DNA from: Saliniplasma sp046497075
GTDB lineage: Archaea; Thermoplasmatota; Thermoplasmata; Halarchaeoplasmatales; Halarchaeoplasmataceae
Assembly: GCA_046497075.1 (NCBI GenBank)
Contig: JAWOGF010000042.1
Span: forward strand, 1 to 49,146
DNA: 49,146 bases
Direction: 5' to 3'
The notes under the pieces are model-generated. The model saw nothing but the letters and a program-made list of their open reading frames with translations. It did no database searches and had not been told where the DNA came from. This document shows, one piece after another, positions 49,028 to 49,146 of this stretch; within the stretch, counting starts at the first letter, position 1; the number at the start of each line of letters is the position of its first letter. The position numbers and the translations under genes were made by a program.

Positions 49028-49146
49028 TCAATATTCCACTGTCCAAGTGACATCGTAATCTGCGTCGTTGTAGAGATAGTATCCTTCACCGGGTGCAAAC
49101 TCGAAGTTGTCCGGATTATAATCGTAAGCTAGATTGTTCTCCTGAG
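49028..49146 (-). CDS. Partial surface protein, C-terminal domain only
   Basis: The window ends inside this gene; only its last ~39 codons are present. The translation (QENNLAYDYNPDNFEFAPGE, then GYYLYNDADYDVTWTVEY and stop) closely follows the end of the C25-like protein (NNLAYDHDPDGFEFIPEKGYWLYNGADETLEWTVDY in outline). It therefore belongs to the same family of large secreted proteins with this C-terminal domain. Confidence 0.8.
   Translation of the reverse strand, partial: QENNLAYDYNPDNFEFAPGEGYYLYNDADYDVTWTVEY

Overview
The window is from an archaeon. The evidence is L7Ae, S28e and L24e ribosomal proteins next to NDK, a transcription factor S gene, the primase large subunit PriL, an adenylate kinase 6 homologue, a PAC2 proteasome chaperone, a tRNA C56 methyltransferase and CDP-alcohol lipid chemistry. 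TATA-like boxes lie about 25-30 bases before short or absent leaders, and ribosome binding sites are of the GGTGAT/GGAGG type. The DNA is AT-rich and the proteins are acidic. FtsZ, a heliorhodopsin, an anaerobic sulfhydrogenase and a tungsten aldehyde oxidoreductase fit an anaerobic euryarchaeon of the Thermoplasmatota and relatives. That placement is an inference, and no rRNA is present to fix it.

Layout. Bases 1-11,500 hold a 14-bp tandem array, a DEDD-type nuclease, a PAC2 protein, a divergent FtsZ-like protein, a surface protein with an internal duplication, a winged-helix STAND protein lacking its P-loop lysine, TFS, a sugar-nucleotide dehydrogenase/acetyltransferase pair and an aldolase. 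A 529-bp non-autonomous element with terminal hairpins sits at 11,563-12,091, and an inverted sister copy lies at 48,185-48,713. Bases 12,100-20,300 carry GalT-like, aspartoacylase-like, heliorhodopsin, threonine-synthase-like, PriL, CDP-alcohol transferase and AK6 genes. Bases 20,382-23,955 hold xseA-xseB (bacterial-type exonuclease VII), three tandem paralogous HTH regulators, and a tRNA-His whose D-loop appears to contain a 28-nt intron. Downstream is a short hairpin segment ending in a copy of the tRNA 3' end.

Bases 24,300-29,400 are a cytoplasmic histidine kinase and a complete group 3b [NiFe] sulfhydrogenase operon (beta, gamma, delta, alpha, maturation protease). Next come a cis-prenyltransferase, a secreted C25-like protein, and a three-gene serine operon (class V aminotransferase, SerA, DUF1015). 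Bases 36,000-40,250 contain a Trm56-HD fusion, small membrane and HTH genes, Toprim, DUF167 and FtsZ, with a tandem ribbon-helix-helix protein upstream of ftsZ. The RHH promoter is dense in inverted repeats. Bases 40,433-49,146 hold a large AAA-TPR protein, the L7Ae-S28e-L24e-NDK operon, an aldehyde ferredoxin oxidoreductase, a methyltransferase, an RNase HI-zinc finger fusion, the second mobile element and the 3' end of a second surface protein.

The points most worth checking are the two 529-bp elements, read here as IS200/IS605-type deletion derivatives that may retain an omega-RNA-like 3' region; the tRNA-His D-loop intron; the FtsZ-like protein without catalytic motifs; the nested operators before the RHH-ftsZ block; the phased repeats upstream of heliorhodopsin; two genes whose best start context is an AUC codon; and DUF1015 in a serine operon that lacks a phosphatase. 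All family assignments come from reading motifs by eye. No database search or folding program was run.
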